Assembly (NCBI GenBank): GCA_040403075.1
Contig: JBBALJ010000004.1
Span: 1 to 64,000, forward strand
From: RGVD01 sp040403075
GTDB taxonomy: Bacteria > Bacteroidota > Bacteroidia > UKL13-3
Direction: 5' to 3'
Length of the DNA: 64,000 nucleotides
Part shown: positions 62,507-64,000 of the stretch, in pieces
Layout: every line of letters begins with the position of its first letter
Numbering within the stretch: the stretch's first letter is position 1
Notes under the pieces: generated by a model
What the model was told of the DNA's origin: nothing
Database searches by the model: none
What the model saw: the letters and a program-made list of their open reading frames with translations, nothing else
Made by a program: the position numbers and the translations under genes

Positions 62507-62653
62507 ATGGCTACTTGCGGATATATATGCCCTTCATGTGAGGGAAAAGGTTATTTGGATGATGGAACTCCTTGTCAATGGTGCCAACCTATATTTGAGA
62601 AAACTGATTCAACTTCCGAGAATGAAACCATAGTCTACGATGAAGACAACTAA
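62507..62653 (+). CDS. Small zinc-finger protein (48 aa, DnaJ-type CxxCxGxG)
   Basis: A full open frame from ATG to TAA encodes 48 residues. It has two CxxC pairs: CPSCEGKGYLDD (Cys8/Cys11, with the CxxCxGxG of DnaJ zinc centres) and CQWC (Cys23/Cys26). The four cysteines should bind one zinc. An additional Cys is at residue 4. The C-terminal 20 residues are acidic (SENETIVYDEDN). It resembles a single DnaJ zinc-centre repeat on its own. Too short to appear among normal-length gene calls, but codon use and the motif argue it is real. Confidence 0.7.
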   Translation: MATCGYICPSCEGKGYLDDGTPCQWCQPIFEKTDSTSENETIVYDEDN

Positions 62654-62732
62654 TTTTTCTTCCTTCCTTATCGAAAAAATACAATAATATCAAGTCTTTT
62701 CTTTTAGGATTTGCTTATAGTTTTGTAGGTAG

Positions 62733-63299
62733 ATGCAAGACATAGAGCCACATTATTTATGGAGAGATTTTTATAAAAGCGAGGATGACGAACGCTCGCC
62801 CTTTTATGAAAGAGAGTATAGTGAATTTGAATATATCAACAAAGTTTACAATTACTTGCTTCACCCTCAGTGGGACGAATTTGGTTCTACTACCTTATAC
62901 TTAAAAATCCTTTATGTTGATTATAGGGAAGGCTTTGCTATCATTGAGATGATAGGTGAGTGGAATGATGCAATCAACAATGATATCATGTTTCTTAAAC
63001 GAGATGTAGTGGAAGAGTTTGAAGCCAATGGAATTAACAAGTTTATCTTGATTGGTGAAAACGTTTTAAATTTTCATGCGAGCGATGATAGCTACTACGA
63101 AGAGTGGTTTCAAGATGTGGAAGAAGGCTGGATTGTTGCCATCAATTTTCAAGAGCATGTATTACAAGAATTTAGGCAAAACAACATTGACTATTACCTA
63201 AATTTTGGCGGAGAACTAGATAACCTAAATTGGCGCAAATTACTGCCAAATCAAGTTTATAGAAACGTTGAGAATATTATTTCAAGAAGATTATCCTAG
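62733..63299 (+). CDS. Hypothetical protein (188 aa)
   Basis: I do not recognise a family. The 188-residue protein is acidic and rich in aromatic residues (HYLWRDFYKSEDDERSPFYE, IIEMIGEWNDAINNDIMF, ASDDSYYEEWFQDVEEGWIV), with no signal peptide or membrane helix. The regular alternation suggests a soluble alpha/beta domain. It ends in a CTAG that is also the stop of the opposite-strand gene, so the two overlap by four bases at their 3' ends. Probably a real, lineage-restricted gene. Confidence 0.65.
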   Translation: MQDIEPHYLWRDFYKSEDDERSPFYEREYSEFEYINKVYNYLLHPQWDEFGSTTLYLKILYVDYREGFAIIEMIGEWNDAINNDIMFLKRDVVEEFEANGINKFILIGENVLNFHASDDSYYEEWFQDVEEGWIVAINFQEHVLQEFRQNNIDYYLNFGGELDNLNWRKLLPNQVYRNVENIISRRLS

Positions 63300-63976
63300 T
63301 AAAAACTTTCTCCTTTTAGGTATTTGGTTTTAAGTAGCGGGCAGATTTTATACCTTTCTTCTTTTGTATCTTCATACAAGGCTTCTAAGGTTTCGTATAC
63401 ATATTTAATTCCTACCTTGTCTGACCATTCAAAGGGCCCAAAAGGATAATTGGTTCCTAGCTTCATGCTGGTGTCAATGTCTTTCATGTTTGCTGTTCCT
63501 TCTTGCAGTGTATAGCATGCCTCATTAATTATCATGAAAATCACCCTTGGTGTTACCATGCCTACTCGGTCTTCGACTAAGGTGTATTTCCAATTTAACT
63601 TTTCCATACAATCATTTAGGATGCCTTTGTCTTTTGTATTCAATAATGATACTTCAAAAAGACTTCGATTGATAAAGCTTGGCAAACCATTCATGCCAAA
63701 TAAATAACAGTCGATTTGTTTGCCATAGTCGTGTTGGGCTTTGGCTAGTTGTTGTTTTATTGCCGAAACAAAAACGGGTTTCTTGCTCAGTCCTGCATAA
63801 TATTTCAATTGATGAGGAAATTCATCAAAATTAAAGTCAAAAATGATGTCAAAATCATCTACATTGGCTGATGGAAAATTATTATCATCAAACCTAACTA
63901 AAGAATAATCAATAGATGAAAGCTTTATTTCTAATTCTTCTACCTGTGATTTTGTACCTCGCGCCAAAATTTTCAT
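63296..63976 (-). CDS. 3-hydroxyacyl-CoA dehydrogenase-like protein, degenerate N-terminal domain
   Basis: A 227-residue protein. The C-terminal half (about 120-227) is a clear 3-hydroxyacyl-CoA dehydrogenase C-terminal domain: EDRVGMVTPRVIFMIINEAC, MKLGTNYPFGPFEWSDKVGI and the RYKICPLLKTKYLKGESF ending. The N-terminal half is Rossmann-like in size but lacks the GxGxxG NAD-binding motif, reading KILARGTKSQVEELEIKLSS. A stop codon at 63995-63997 shows nothing is cut off upstream. It may have lost NAD binding, or be a non-catalytic relative. ATG at 63976 is preferred over the GTG at 63994. Confidence 0.8.
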   Translation of the reverse strand: MKILARGTKSQVEELEIKLSSIDYSLVRFDDNNFPSANVDDFDIIFDFNFDEFPHQLKYYAGLSKKPVFVSAIKQQLAKAQHDYGKQIDCYLFGMNGLPSFINRSLFEVSLLNTKDKGILNDCMEKLNWKYTLVEDRVGMVTPRVIFMIINEACYTLQEGTANMKDIDTSMKLGTNYPFGPFEWSDKVGIKYVYETLEALYEDTKEERYKICPLLKTKYLKGESFY

Positions 63977-64000
63977 ATTCGCAACATATTTCACTCAAAA

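Noticed and set aside
63296..63994. Frameshift or truncation of a full-length 3-hydroxyacyl-CoA dehydrogenase
   Set aside because: An in-frame stop lies just upstream and the N-terminal half is a continuous, unrelated-looking frame; it appears to be a natural short form.
1..64000. tRNA, rRNA and CRISPR arrays
   Set aside because: No rRNA-like conserved blocks, no tRNA TPsiC/anticodon arrangement and no regularly spaced direct repeats were seen in the intergenic regions; most of these are under 300 bases.
1..64000. Defence island, prophage or integrative element
   Set aside because: No integrase, transposase, toxin-antitoxin, restriction or phage structural genes; gene content is housekeeping and envelope functions.

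Overview
The window comes from a bacterium of the phylum Bacteroidota, most likely near the Chitinophagales/Sphingobacteriales, and is probably a draft or metagenome-assembled genome. The DNA is AT-rich. The evidence is the Bacteroidota-specific families (DUF1599, BT_3928, DUF3127, DUF4293, DUF4468, a type IX secretion C-terminal domain), the scarcity of Shine-Dalgarno sequences, and repeated TAnnTTTG -7 promoter elements. A run of 100 N at 55340-55439, flanked by two identical 55-bp copies, marks a scaffold joint. No rRNA, tRNA, CRISPR array, phage or insertion sequence was seen. Most of the window is chromosomal housekeeping sequence.

Layout. 1-5.3 kb: 3' end of recQ, then on the minus strand purH, folA with DUF3127, the c-di-AMP synthase cdaA, a membrane protein and folP. 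5.3-10.5 kb, plus strand: DUF1599, a DoxX-like membrane protein, shikimate kinase, HU, an SRPBCC/GyrI protein and aminopeptidase P. 10.5-16.1 kb: exonuclease III, a SET protein, DUF4468, isocitrate dehydrogenase, an AlbA_2 regulator and purQ. 16.1-24.5 kb: a TPR protein, then flippase, dUTPase, sugar nucleotidyltransferase, a TPR lipid- or envelope-associated protein and a carotenoid desaturase. 24.7-30.1 kb: frr, a glycosyltransferase-51 protein, thyA and typA. 30.3-35.7 kb: a beta-barrel/lipoprotein pair, a fused E1 2-oxoacid dehydrogenase and an O6-alkylguanine methyltransferase. 35.7-44.5 kb, minus strand: feoAB, a class III cyclase, an acyltransferase, DUF1456, a T9SS cargo protein and an alpha/beta hydrolase without its nucleophile serine. 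44.5-50.6 kb, minus strand: a nucleotide-sugar cluster (cpsB-like, pgi/pmi, rfbA, rfbB, galE), then purM. 50.7-55.2 kb: sodA, RluD-type pseudouridine synthase, DUF4293, and a Crp/Fnr - hemerythrin-like - Usp group. 55.6-62.3 kb: a TetR-regulated tripartite RND efflux operon. 62.3-64 kb: a candidate small RNA or attenuator, a 48-residue zinc-finger protein, an unknown gene and an unusual 3-hydroxyacyl-CoA dehydrogenase-like gene.

How the genes fit together. Purine (purH, purQ, purM), folate and thymidylate (folA, folP, thyA, dut) genes are scattered rather than clustered. Envelope functions recur: flippase, nucleotide-sugar synthesis, peptidoglycan glycosyltransferase, acyltransferase and efflux. 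The least explained parts are the 62.37-62.65 kb RNA/zinc-finger locus, the 31-residue repeat T9SS protein, the hydrolase with Gly in the nucleophile elbow, the SSB-like tail on the DUF3127 protein, and the region around the assembly gap. I did not find a clearly new multi-gene system such as a defence island.
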